A DNA stretch of 64,000 bases from Echinicola rosea (GTDB lineage Bacteria; Bacteroidota; Bacteroidia; Cytophagales; Cyclobacteriaceae), in contig NZ_CP040106.1 of assembly GCF_005281475.1 (NCBI RefSeq), forward strand, positions 2,632,501-2,696,500, read 5' to 3'. Shown here in pieces: positions 47,603-56,845 of the stretch (position 1 is its first letter; each line of letters begins with the position of its first letter). The notes under the pieces were generated by a model. The model was not told the origin of the DNA, made no database searches, and saw only the letters and a program-made list of their open reading frames with translations. The translations under genes and the position numbers were made by a program.

Positions 47603-50600
47603 TTGAACAAATCAAAAAAGGTACTTTATAAATTTTTCAAGGTATTGAAGGTGATACTATTGGTGTTGCTGGTACTTATTGTGAGTGTGTTGCTTTTTAT
47701 CCGTAGTCCTTGGGGTCAAGACATCATCGTGGGGAAGGCTGTCAGCTACGTAAAGGATAAAACAAATGCGGAAATGGATATTGAAAAGCTTTATGTTACC
47801 TTTTCAGGAAATCTATTCTTGGAAGGACTCTATCTGGAGGACCAAAAAGGTGATACGCTCGTTTACTCGGGCAAATTGGAGACCGGGGTAGAAGTATGGC
47901 CTTTGATCCAAGATGGAGCTATTCACTTATCCAAACTGGAGTGGGACCAGCTTACTGCCAAAGTGATCCGTGATGGAGAGACCGGTAGATTCAATTTTGA
48001 CTTTTTGATGGAGGCATTTGCCTCCAGTGACAGTACCGCCGTTTCTGATCCGGATACTGCCCAGACTTCCTCGGCAATGCCAGAGGTGGATTTGGGGCCA
48101 GTGGATTTGAAAGAATTCAATATTACGTACCAGGATGGAGTGATGGGGATAGATTCCAAGGTCACTTTAGGAGAAATCCACTTGGACATGAAGCGGATTG
48201 ATCTTAATAAGATGGCTTTTTATATACAGGATTTTCAGTTTAGGAATACTTCCGCGAGCTATATTCAAACCAAGCCTTTTCCTCCCTCCGAGGAAGACAC
48301 GACAGCAGCATCCCCCATGCCGCTGGTCATCATTGACCATTTTTTAGTCGAAAACGTCCATGCGATATATGAATCCATGCCGGATAAAATGAAGGCTCAG
48401 GTAGATTTAGGTAAGTTTCTGGTCGAACTACCTGAAGCGGACCTCGCCAATCGGAAAATACATCTTAAAAATATGGAATTAACGGATTCCAATATCCACC
48501 TTAATATGCCACGGACCACGGCGCCTGACAATGGAGCTGAGACGACCCCACCAAGGGAAAGCCCCTTCCAGTGGCCGGATTGGATAGTGGATGTCAATGC
48601 CCTTGCATTGGAGAGAAATCAGTTTGATGTGGCTTTTGGGGAAGAGAAGGTGACGCCTGGGACATTTAATCCTGAAGCGATTTCCTTTTCGGATTTCCAC
48701 TTATTGGCTTCCCAGATTTTCCTAAAAGAGGGCAGTGCGGGGATTTCCCTAGATCGGTTTGACTTTAAGGAGGCCAGCGGTTTTCAATTACAGGAGTTTG
48801 GATTTAGAGCAGCTGTTTCCGATACAGAGCTGTCCATCGAAGATTTGGGCATTGCTACCGGAAACAGTGCGCTGGAAGGAAGCCTAAACTTAGCCTACCC
48901 GTCCATGGATGAGCTGATCAATTCTCCCGATAGGTCCAATTTTAAGGTGCAATTACCTGAAATAAAACTGAACGGAAGAGATGCCTTTTATTTTGCCCCT
49001 GAATTACGGGAGGATACTGTTTTCAAAGAGGTGAATAAAAAGAATTTTACCGGCCAGGTACAAGTCCAAGGGAGCCTGGCCGATATGAAGATCCATCAAA
49101 CGAAGCTGAATTGGGGTAAGGCCACACAGGTTTCCATAGATGGTTCCTTGAAGCAGGTGATGGATCCAGAAAAGCTTCAGATGGACTTGGAAACGGTCCG
49201 GTTCAATACAAGGAGAGAAGATTTATTGGTGTTTTTGGATGAAAAAGCCTACGGTGTACGGTTTCCTGATCAGGTTGCTTTGAACAGCACGGTAAGAGGT
49301 ATGCTGGATGACCTTGTGGCTCACGCCACCATTGAAACGACGGATGGGAAGCTTGTTGCAGAAGCGAAATACATGGATAGGGAGGAGTTGTTTTTTGATG
49401 CACTGGTGAAGGGCGATAAGTTACAAATGGAAAAAATACTACCCGGACAGGGGCTGGGGCCATTGACTTTTGAAATCGATGCATCAGGAAGTGGAAGTGA
49501 CCTGGATAAACTCGACGCCACCTTGTCCAGTACTTTTGAGGAGCTGTCCTATAATGGTTATGACTTTTCCGGGTTTTCGCTGGATGGCCAGCTAGCTGGT
49601 GGAGAAGGAGAGATCAACGCCACCTTTATGGATGAAAATCTGGACATGGCGCTCAAGGTGGGGCTGTTGTTGGATTCGGTAGATGCACGCTACACGGCGG
49701 ACCTGAATCTCAAAGGAGCCAATCTCAGGAATTTAGGGGTGACGACAAAGGACATTCGTACGCGCTTGAAGTTGATGGCACAATTTCAGGGCAATCCAGA
49801 GCACTTCGATGTGACTACTTCGATGAGCGATGGCTTGGTGGTGTACGATGACCGATCCTATCCGCTTGGGGAGCTGGACATCCAAGCTGCCGTCCGACCG
49901 GACAGTACAAGTGTGGATATTCGCAGCATGATGCTAAACGGTTATTTGAGGTCAAATTCATCGCCTGAGCAGATCTCAGTAGGAATGCAGCGGCATTTTA
50001 GAGGGTACTTTACGGATTCATTGCAAGAGGAGGGTACTGCTGCGGATACTGTTATTCAGAAACCGGTCAATTTGGATCTTCAGATGGCTTTTAAGCGTGC
50101 GCCGGTGTTAGATCAAGTGTTTTTGGAAGGCCTTCAGCAAATGGATTCTGTGGATATCAATGTCAACTTTCGGGAGCATGAAAAGCAACTCCAGGCCAGA
50201 GTGAGTTTACCACACGTCCAATATAATGACATGATGCTGGACAGCCTATTGGTGGATGTGGACGGAGATGGCTCAGAAATGAAGCTAGATGTGGGATTTG
50301 GGGGGCTGACGGTACCACCGCTGGCGATGGGCAGGACTTCCTTTAAGGGGAATTTCAGTGGTCAAAATTTATACATGAATTTTGAATCCTACGATGAAGA
50401 GGAATTGCTGTATCACGTGGATTCTGAATTGGATTTCCAGGGTGATACCATGCATTTGCATGTTGTTCCAGATAGTTTGATACTGAACAGGCAGCAGTGG
50501 GAAGTGCCAAATGCCAACCAAGTTTCTTATGCTGATAATGCATTGAAATTTTCGGATTTTAGTTTCACCTATGAAGGACAACGTCTCATCTTTAGTAATG

Positions 50601-52660
50601 ATTTAAATGAACAAGTAGCCGAGCAGGTAGGCGTTACGTTTGATCATTTCCGGCTTGGAACCATCGTAAGTTTGCTGAACCCTGGCCAGTTACTGCTAGG
50701 AGGAGAACTGAACGGAGATTTTGTGGTTGAAAACCCATTTGGAGCCACTGGGATCGTCGCGGATATGGACATTACAGACATGAAAGCCATGGATGTGGAG
50801 CTTGGAAACCTGGCCCTGAGGGCAAAGTCCGAAGATACCAAGTCATATGACTTCGATCTCTCATTGAAAGATCGAGAGATCGATTTGGATATTGTGGGTG
50901 ATTATCAGGCCAGTGAAGAAGGGGCCGAATTAGATCTCAAGCTGGATTTGAACGAACTGCAGCTGAAAGTGCTTGAAAAGCTCATGCCGGACCAGTTTGG
51001 TGAAGCTACAGGAAGCCTTCAAGGAAATTTGGCCGTAAATGGTACGACTACCGCTCCACAGTACGATGGGACATTTGATTTTGAATCTGCCTCGATAGTG
51101 GTGAAAATGCTGAATTCAAAATTCACACTGCCTACCCAAGCACTGCGGGTAGATGATCAAGGGGTGTACTTTGACCAATATAGTTTCAAGGATGCAGATG
51201 GCAATAGCTTTACGCTAAATGGAGAGGTGGGAACAGAAGATATGACCAACCCGGTGTTTGACCTACAACTGGCCGCAGAAAACTTCCAAGTCCTTAACTC
51301 TACCCGTGAAGACAATGACCTGTTTTACGGAAAAGCCAATATCAATGCCGATGTGAGTATCTCTGGAGACATGAACCTTCCCGTCGTCAAGGCCGATTTA
51401 AAGGTGAATGAAGGAACGGACCTGACTTTTGTCATTCCAGAGACACAGCTGGAAGTGGTCGAGCGAGAAGGGGTGGTGCTTATAGTGGACAGGGACAATC
51501 CCAATGATATCTTGACAAAGCGGGAAATGGAGAATACCGAGGCTGCATTTACAGGAATGGAAATAGCGGCCCTGCTGAAAGTAGATCCCAATGCGGTTTT
51601 CAGGGTGATTGTGGATGAGCGCTCTGGTGATAACCTGATGATTGCAGGGAAAGCTGACCTGAACCTAAACATCGAGCCGAATGGTAAAATGAACCTGTCA
51701 GGAATTTATGAGCTTTCCAAGGGACATTATGAAATGAGTCTTTATAATTTGGTTTCCCGAAAATTCAATATTGTGGAAGGAAGTACCATTACCTGGAAGG
51801 GGGATCCTATGGATGCTGATATGGACATTACTGCATCGTATGATGTCAAGACCTCAGCAAGTGACCTGATGGCCACGCAGATTTCAGGAGTGAGCTCGGA
51901 AGTCTCTACGCAGTACCAAGAGAGACTGCCATTTATTGTTTATTTGAATGTGGAGGGAGAATTGCTGCGTCCACAGATATTTTTCCAATTGGACATGCCA
52001 GAAGATCAACAAGGAGCCCTAGGAGGGAACGTATATTCCAAAATCCAGCAGGTCAATGAAGAAGAAGGGGAATTGAATCGTCAGGTTTTTTCATTATTGG
52101 TACTCCAAAAATTTATGCCCGCCACTGGAGGAGATGGCACTGGAGGTGGTACAGCAGGATTGGCGAGGTCCAGTGTCAGCCAAATGCTCTCCAGTCAGTT
52201 GAATGCCTTGTCAAGTAATGTGTTGGGTAATTCTGGCTTTGAACTGAATTTTGACTTGGACAGCTATGAAGGGTATCAGGGAGCACAGACCCAGCTCAAT
52301 GTGAGTGCCCAAAAAAGACTCTTTGACGATCGCCTGATTGTGCAAGTGGGAAGTGAAATGGAATTGGAAAGCTCCAATCAAGATACCCAAAATGACGGTG
52401 CTGTATTTGGGAATGTAAATATTGAGTATTTGCTCACTGAAAGTGGCAGGTACCGTCTGAGAGGCTTTAGGAAAAATGAATTTGAGAGTATTATCGATGG
52501 CCAAGTGATCGTCACAGGTGTGGCCTTCATTCTTAACAGAGAGTTCAATAAATTCAAGAATTTTTGGAAAAGCGAGGAACGGATACAGCGTGAAAGGGAG
52601 GAGGAAACCAAGCAAAATAGCGCTGTAGAAAGTGAAAATAAAGCGGAACAAAATGAGTAG
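47603..52660 (+). CDS. tamB: TamB-like translocation/assembly protein
   Basis: Very large AsmA/DUF490 protein (1685 residues) anchored in the inner membrane by one segment (about 12-36). The rest forms a long beta-rich bridge across the periplasm; such proteins move lipids or help outer-membrane protein assembly. The C-terminal DUF490 domain (about 1330-1660) includes LSGIYELSKGHYEMSLYNLV and ends near GRYRLRGFRKNEFE. The start is the TTG at 47603: no ATG is usable before residue 58, and the anchor begins there. Its end overlaps the TamL gene by 8 nt. Confidence 0.92.
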   Translation: MNKSKKVLYKFFKVLKVILLVLLVLIVSVLLFIRSPWGQDIIVGKAVSYVKDKTNAEMDIEKLYVTFSGNLFLEGLYLEDQKGDTLVYSGKLETGVEVWPLIQDGAIHLSKLEWDQLTAKVIRDGETGRFNFDFLMEAFASSDSTAVSDPDTAQTSSAMPEVDLGPVDLKEFNITYQDGVMGIDSKVTLGEIHLDMKRIDLNKMAFYIQDFQFRNTSASYIQTKPFPPSEEDTTAASPMPLVIIDHFLVENVHAIYESMPDKMKAQVDLGKFLVELPEADLANRKIHLKNMELTDSNIHLNMPRTTAPDNGAETTPPRESPFQWPDWIVDVNALALERNQFDVAFGEEKVTPGTFNPEAISFSDFHLLASQIFLKEGSAGISLDRFDFKEASGFQLQEFGFRAAVSDTELSIEDLGIATGNSALEGSLNLAYPSMDELINSPDRSNFKVQLPEIKLNGRDAFYFAPELREDTVFKEVNKKNFTGQVQVQGSLADMKIHQTKLNWGKATQVSIDGSLKQVMDPEKLQMDLETVRFNTRREDLLVFLDEKAYGVRFPDQVALNSTVRGMLDDLVAHATIETTDGKLVAEAKYMDREELFFDALVKGDKLQMEKILPGQGLGPLTFEIDASGSGSDLDKLDATLSSTFEELSYNGYDFSGFSLDGQLAGGEGEINATFMDENLDMALKVGLLLDSVDARYTADLNLKGANLRNLGVTTKDIRTRLKLMAQFQGNPEHFDVTTSMSDGLVVYDDRSYPLGELDIQAAVRPDSTSVDIRSMMLNGYLRSNSSPEQISVGMQRHFRGYFTDSLQEEGTAADTVIQKPVNLDLQMAFKRAPVLDQVFLEGLQQMDSVDINVNFREHEKQLQARVSLPHVQYNDMMLDSLLVDVDGDGSEMKLDVGFGGLTVPPLAMGRTSFKGNFSGQNLYMNFESYDEEELLYHVDSELDFQGDTMHLHVVPDSLILNRQQWEVPNANQVSYADNALKFSDFSFTYEGQRLIFSNDLNEQVAEQVGVTFDHFRLGTIVSLLNPGQLLLGGELNGDFVVENPFGATGIVADMDITDMKAMDVELGNLALRAKSEDTKSYDFDLSLKDREIDLDIVGDYQASEEGAELDLKLDLNELQLKVLEKLMPDQFGEATGSLQGNLAVNGTTTAPQYDGTFDFESASIVVKMLNSKFTLPTQALRVDDQGVYFDQYSFKDADGNSFTLNGEVGTEDMTNPVFDLQLAAENFQVLNSTREDNDLFYGKANINADVSISGDMNLPVVKADLKVNEGTDLTFVIPETQLEVVEREGVVLIVDRDNPNDILTKREMENTEAAFTGMEIAALLKVDPNAVFRVIVDERSGDNLMIAGKADLNLNIEPNGKMNLSGIYELSKGHYEMSLYNLVSRKFNIVEGSTITWKGDPMDADMDITASYDVKTSASDLMATQISGVSSEVSTQYQERLPFIVYLNVEGELLRPQIFFQLDMPEDQQGALGGNVYSKIQQVNEEEGELNRQVFSLLVLQKFMPATGGDGTGGGTAGLARSSVSQMLSSQLNALSSNVLGNSGFELNFDLDSYEGYQGAQTQLNVSAQKRLFDDRLIVQVGSEMELESSNQDTQNDGAVFGNVNIEYLLTESGRYRLRGFRKNEFESIIDGQVIVTGVAFILNREFNKFKNFWKSEERIQREREEETKQNSAVESENKAEQNE

Positions 52661-54956
52661 ATTCTTTAAATACGGGCTGATAAGTTGGGGGATAATGCTT
52701 AGCTCATGCGGGGTTACTAAATATATTCCGGAGGATGAGCAGCTCTATACTGGGGCCTCTCTGGAAATCACGACAGAGGACAAGGAGAATGTAAATGATA
52801 AGACCCTTGAGGTGATACAAAGTCGCCTGCATGAAATGATCCGTCCAGAGCCTAACAGCAAGTTTTTGGGTATGCGAATAGGGCTCTGGGCACACTATAA
52901 AGGCACCCAGGAAAAGCCAGGTTTTTTTAACCGTTTTATGAATAAAAAATTCGGTCAAGAGCCTGTTTATTTTAGCCAGGTGAATCCCTCCAAGACAGAG
53001 GAGCTGTTATTGAACAGGTTAGAAAACAATGGTTTTTTTTATGCTTCTGCAAGCAGTGAGAGCACTGGGAAGGACAAGTTTTTGGGAATGGCTTACCAAG
53101 TGGAGGTCAGCCGCCCTTATCGTCTGGAAGAATTCAGTCTGGAAGGAGATAGTTTAAGTATACAAAAAGAGATAAATGATATCCTGAAGGAAACCGAGTT
53201 GATTCAGGATGCAAGGTTTGAATTGCAGGCGTTTAAGGACGAGCGAGCACGGATAGACGAAGCCTTAAAGCTAAGGGGCTTTTATAATTTTAATGCTGAT
53301 TACCTGATTTTTGAGGCGGACACCAATAATTATGAAGAAAGGAAATTTGACTTGTTTCTCCGGTTAAAAGCCGGGGTGCCCAAAAAAGCCATTGTTCCTT
53401 ACACGGTTAATGATATTCGGGTATATCCCAATTATTCTGTGGAGGAAGAAGCAAATGCCCAAGATACGACATTTATAGAAGATATTGCTTTTATACAAGA
53501 TGAGGTGACCTTTAGACCAGATTTGCTAGAAAAGTACATCCTGATCAAGAAAGGACAAAAATACAGCTCCGAGCAGTCCAGGTACACCACAAACAGACTT
53601 TCGGGCATCGGGAATTACAGGTATGTGAATTTGCGATATGAGGAAGTGGATTCTGTGACATTGGATAAAGGAGGGAAGCTTGATGCAGGGATTTACCTTT
53701 CTCCACTAAAGAAAAGGTCCTTAAGGGCCGAGCTGCAAGGGATTTCTAAATCCAATAATTTTATTGGACCGTCCATTTTGCTTACGTATAGAAACCGAAA
53801 CTTGTTTAAAGGAGGAGAGACCTTGAATATTTCAGCGAGTTTTGGGTACGAAACACAGATAGCAGGAGGGGATAGGACGGGTTTGAGTACCTATGACTTA
53901 GGGCTGAGTGGAGATTTGATTTTTCCTCGAGTGATCTTTCCTTCCCAAATTCAGGATAGGTTCAGGTATTCTGTGCCTAAGACCAAGGTAAGCCTAGGTG
54001 TGCAGTCGATCAATCGGATCGGACTTTACAGGCTAAACAACGTGTCCACGAGTTACGGGTATTATTGGAATGCCAACAGGTTTGTTTATCATGAAATAAA
54101 TCCCATCAGCTTAAGTGTTGTGAGCTTGTCTGATGTGACGCCCGATTTTCAAGCGATTCTGGATGACAACCCTTTTTTGGCTAAGAGTTTTGAGCAGCAG
54201 TTTATTGCAGGGCTTAATTATACGTTTAACTATAATCAACTGGGAGACAAGTTTAGGACCCATAAGATTTTTACAGGGTTTTCGCTGGATATGGCCGGTA
54301 ATCTGATAGGGGCTTTTGACGGAAAAAGTACAGTGGAGGAGCCCAACAGGATTTTTGGGATGGAATATGCCCAGTATGTCCGTGGTGATCTGGACTTTCG
54401 ATACCACCTGAAATTGGGAGAAGATCAGATTTTGGCTACTCGGCTATTTGGAGGAGTGGGTGTTCCTTATGGGAATTCTATTTCCTTGCCATACGTGAAG
54501 CAGTATTCTGCTGGTGGTCCCAATAGTGTCAGGGCTTTTAGGATCCGTTCATTAGGGCCGGGGTCGTATCGACCCGATTCGATCAACAACCAATCTTATT
54601 TCGAGCAGACAGGTGATATCAGGCTAGAGGGAAACATCGAGTACCGTTTTCCTATAGTGCCTTACTTGAAAGGAGCACTATTTGTCGATGCTGGTAATGT
54701 GTGGTTGATGAATGAAAACGAGGCATTACCAGGAGGTAAGTTTTCCGGCGCTTGGGCAAGTGAACTTGGCGTAGGCACCGGAATAGGTCTTAGGATCGAT
54801 ATTGAGTTTTTTGTGATCAGGTTTGATTTTGCTTCTCCCTTACGGAAACCCTGGCTGCCAGAAGGAGAGCGGTGGCAAAAAGAGTTTAAGCCATTTAATC
54901 GAGACTGGAGAAGGGAAAACTTTATCTTTAACTTTGCTATAGGTTATCCATTCTAG
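52653..54956 (+). CDS. tamL: TamL, lipoprotein BamA/TamA-family outer-membrane protein
   Basis: Omp85-superfamily barrel with a lipoprotein anchor: signal ending in lipobox MLSSC (Cys about 18), unlike proteobacterial TamA. POTRA-type domains fill about 30-330 and the barrel follows (from about 340). The L6-loop region VRAFRIRSLGPGSY (about 620-633) carries the VRAF/RIRSLGPG signature, and the C-terminal strand is FIFNFAIGYPF. It overlaps tamB by 8 nt, the arrangement described for TamL in Bacteroidota. The ATG at 52653 is chosen because the one at 52632 adds seven residues before the signal. Length 767. Confidence 0.92.
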   Translation: MSRFFKYGLISWGIMLSSCGVTKYIPEDEQLYTGASLEITTEDKENVNDKTLEVIQSRLHEMIRPEPNSKFLGMRIGLWAHYKGTQEKPGFFNRFMNKKFGQEPVYFSQVNPSKTEELLLNRLENNGFFYASASSESTGKDKFLGMAYQVEVSRPYRLEEFSLEGDSLSIQKEINDILKETELIQDARFELQAFKDERARIDEALKLRGFYNFNADYLIFEADTNNYEERKFDLFLRLKAGVPKKAIVPYTVNDIRVYPNYSVEEEANAQDTTFIEDIAFIQDEVTFRPDLLEKYILIKKGQKYSSEQSRYTTNRLSGIGNYRYVNLRYEEVDSVTLDKGGKLDAGIYLSPLKKRSLRAELQGISKSNNFIGPSILLTYRNRNLFKGGETLNISASFGYETQIAGGDRTGLSTYDLGLSGDLIFPRVIFPSQIQDRFRYSVPKTKVSLGVQSINRIGLYRLNNVSTSYGYYWNANRFVYHEINPISLSVVSLSDVTPDFQAILDDNPFLAKSFEQQFIAGLNYTFNYNQLGDKFRTHKIFTGFSLDMAGNLIGAFDGKSTVEEPNRIFGMEYAQYVRGDLDFRYHLKLGEDQILATRLFGGVGVPYGNSISLPYVKQYSAGGPNSVRAFRIRSLGPGSYRPDSINNQSYFEQTGDIRLEGNIEYRFPIVPYLKGALFVDAGNVWLMNENEALPGGKFSGAWASELGVGTGIGLRIDIEFFVIRFDFASPLRKPWLPEGERWQKEFKPFNRDWRRENFIFNFAIGYPF

Positions 54957-55262
54957 TGTCATGTCAATGCTAAAATGACGGGTAAGGTGGTCTAGGTCAA
55001 GGCATAAAAAACGACCATGGTCCTATCTAAAGAGGTCTTTTTGTAACACAGAGGTGGGCCAGAAGACGCACGGGATTACATGTAGGTTTAGGCTTTCCTG
55101 CGGTCAAAGGCAGGTTTGACTTGACACTAGGTGCAGATTGGATTGTAGAATTGTTTGTTCGCAAAACTGAGGTTGTGCTTGGCGAAGCTTATGGATATTC
55201 CTTACTGCCTCATCAAAACACCCTTCATTTTCGGTTTGACAATTCTACAATCCATCCACCAT
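54957..55262. other. Gene-free stretch between tamL and pfkA
   Basis: About 305 nt between convergent genes. Contains a possible weak terminator near 55012-55042 (GACC/GGTC with a T run) for tamL and a 116-nt unit with inverted ends at 55139-55254. No ORF recognised. Confidence 0.5.
55139..55254. repeat. 116-nt unit with perfect 16-nt inverted ends
   Basis: Arms 55139-55154 (TGGATTGTAGAATTGT) and 55239-55254 (ACAATTCTACAATCCA) are exact inverted copies around an 84-nt interior. No flanking duplication was seen. It ends 8 nt from the pfkA stop. Could be a small non-autonomous mobile element or a long hairpin at the 3' end of the pfkA transcript. Confidence 0.7.
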
Positions 55263-56249
55263 TTAAGTAGAGAGAATTTTTGCTACACGGAAATCTTCTT
55301 CATCTACTTCCTTATCATCCACTATAGCCCTTTTGATTGGGGTATAGACGACTTTGTTATTGATGACACCGGCCATGACATCACATTTTCCTTGCATTAG
55401 TCCTTCGACAGCAGATACGCCAAGTTTACTGGCGAGTACACGGTCGTAGGATGTTGGAGATCCGCCACGTTGGAGGTGGCCAAGGATGGTGACTTTGATG
55501 TCGTAATTGGGAAGGTATTTTTTTACTTTATTGGAAATTTCCAGTGCGCCCCCACTTTTACCGCCTTCGGCCACGATGACCACATTGGCCTGCTTTTTGG
55601 CCTTAGCACGGGTGTTCAATCGGTCTATTAACGCTTCCACCGGCATTTTCTTCTCGGGGATCAATGTTGCTGCGGCAGCACTGCCGATGCCTGCATTGAT
55701 GGCGATAAAACCAGAATCACGCCCCATTACTTCTACAAAGAAAAGTCGGTCATGAGAGGTGGCCGTGTCCCGGATCTTATCGATTGACTCAATGGCCGTG
55801 TTGCATGCCGTATCAAAGCCAATGGTGTTGTCTGTGCCCGAAAGATCATTGTCAATGGTTCCTGGCAAGCCAATAGCGGGGATACCAAATTCTTTGTAAA
55901 ATAGGTGGGCGCCAGTAAGGGAGCCGTCTCCCCCGATGACCACTAGGCCATTGATGCCGTGTTTCTGGAGGTTTTCGTAAGCTTTTTTCCTGCCTTCGGG
56001 AGTTCTGAACTCAGCACTTCGGGCGGATTTGAGGAAGGTGCCTCCCCGCTCCAGTACATAAGCGATATCAGAGCTGTCCAGTTGGCGGATATCGTTTTGG
56101 ATCATTCCTTCATATCCTCTGTAGATCCCGAAAACTTCTAGGTTATAATAGAAAGCACAACGGACTACTGCACGAATAGCTGCGTTCATTCCCGGCGCGT
56201 CACCTCCTGAGGTCAGTACACCGATTTTAGTTATTGCTTTACTTTCCAT
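55263..56249 (-). CDS. pfkA: 6-Phosphofructokinase (ATP-dependent)
   Basis: Glycolytic kinase that makes fructose-1,6-bisphosphate. Substrate motifs: LTSGGDAPGMNAAIRA (about 12-27), VVIGGDGSLTGA (about 102-113; GGDGS indicates ATP, not pyrophosphate), GLPGTIDNDLSGTDNTIGFD (about 127-146, catalytic TIDND), and MGRDSGFIA (about 173-181). The length of 328 is normal. It begins 11 nt inside the mgsA 3' end, so both are translated from one message. Confidence 0.97.
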   Translation of the reverse strand: MESKAITKIGVLTSGGDAPGMNAAIRAVVRCAFYYNLEVFGIYRGYEGMIQNDIRQLDSSDIAYVLERGGTFLKSARSAEFRTPEGRKKAYENLQKHGINGLVVIGGDGSLTGAHLFYKEFGIPAIGLPGTIDNDLSGTDNTIGFDTACNTAIESIDKIRDTATSHDRLFFVEVMGRDSGFIAINAGIGSAAAATLIPEKKMPVEALIDRLNTRAKAKKQANVVIVAEGGKSGGALEISNKVKKYLPNYDIKVTILGHLQRGGSPTSYDRVLASKLGVSAVEGLMQGKCDVMAGVINNKVVYTPIKRAIVDDKEVDEEDFRVAKILST

Positions 56250-56625
56250 TGTGTAAATCGGTCGTTATTTGTTTGAACATCAGTTTTGCAGAGGCCAGGT
56301 TGGTGGCCAAGGGAATATTGTGTACATCACAGATCCGCATCAGCATTTGTACATCTGGTTCATGAGGATGTTTGTCCAACGGATCCCTGAAAAATATAAC
56401 CAGGTCGAGCTTCTTTTCTGCCGCCATGGCCGCTATTTGGGCATCACCACCATAGGGACCCGACATGAGTTTCTCCACGTCAAAGCCAGCGCGTTCGATA
56501 TGTGAACCTGTCGTTCCAGTGGCAAATAGGCGTATGTCTGCTCCTAAGAGCCTGTCTTTAAAGCCACTTAGAAAGTGTACCATGTCAGCTTTTTTTCCGT
56601 CATGGGCGATTAAAGCTATTCTCAT
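56239..56625 (-). CDS. mgsA: Methylglyoxal synthase
   Basis: Converts dihydroxyacetone phosphate to methylglyoxal and phosphate, a bypass that relieves sugar-phosphate build-up. Motifs: ALIAHDGKKADMV at the start (catalytic-site His/Asp region), ATGTTGSHIE, SGPYGGDAQIAA (about 55-66) and FFRDPLDKHPHEPDV (about 77-91). 128 residues, shorter than E. coli (152) but full for the domain. It overlaps pfkA by 11 nt, coupling the main glycolytic step to its overflow route. Confidence 0.94.
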   Translation of the reverse strand: MRIALIAHDGKKADMVHFLSGFKDRLLGADIRLFATGTTGSHIERAGFDVEKLMSGPYGGDAQIAAMAAEKKLDLVIFFRDPLDKHPHEPDVQMLMRICDVHNIPLATNLASAKLMFKQITTDLHNGK

Positions 56626-56762
56626 TATCTTTTGTTTAATAGGTTGATGGCCTAAAGTTATGAAAAATTAGAGATTTTGTTCAAGGTTTATATCGCTAAG
56701 ATAATGATGATGATGTCGTGTGGCAGGTGGAAATTAAAAATGGATGCCAATATACAGCTAAG

Positions 56763-56778
56763 ACCGAATACATTCGGT
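56763..56778. promoter_or_regulatory. 16-nt near-palindrome upstream of mgsA
   Basis: ACCGAATA/CATTCGGT, a near-perfect dyad in the 220-nt gap between the priA stop and the mgsA start. Neither flank has a U tract on the strand in use, so an operator is as likely as a terminator. Speculative. Confidence 0.25.
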
Positions 56779-56845
56779 ATCTTTTATTTTGATCATAAGG
56801 ATTGAATGTATTTGTGTTTTACAATCAATGTATAACTTGTACGCA

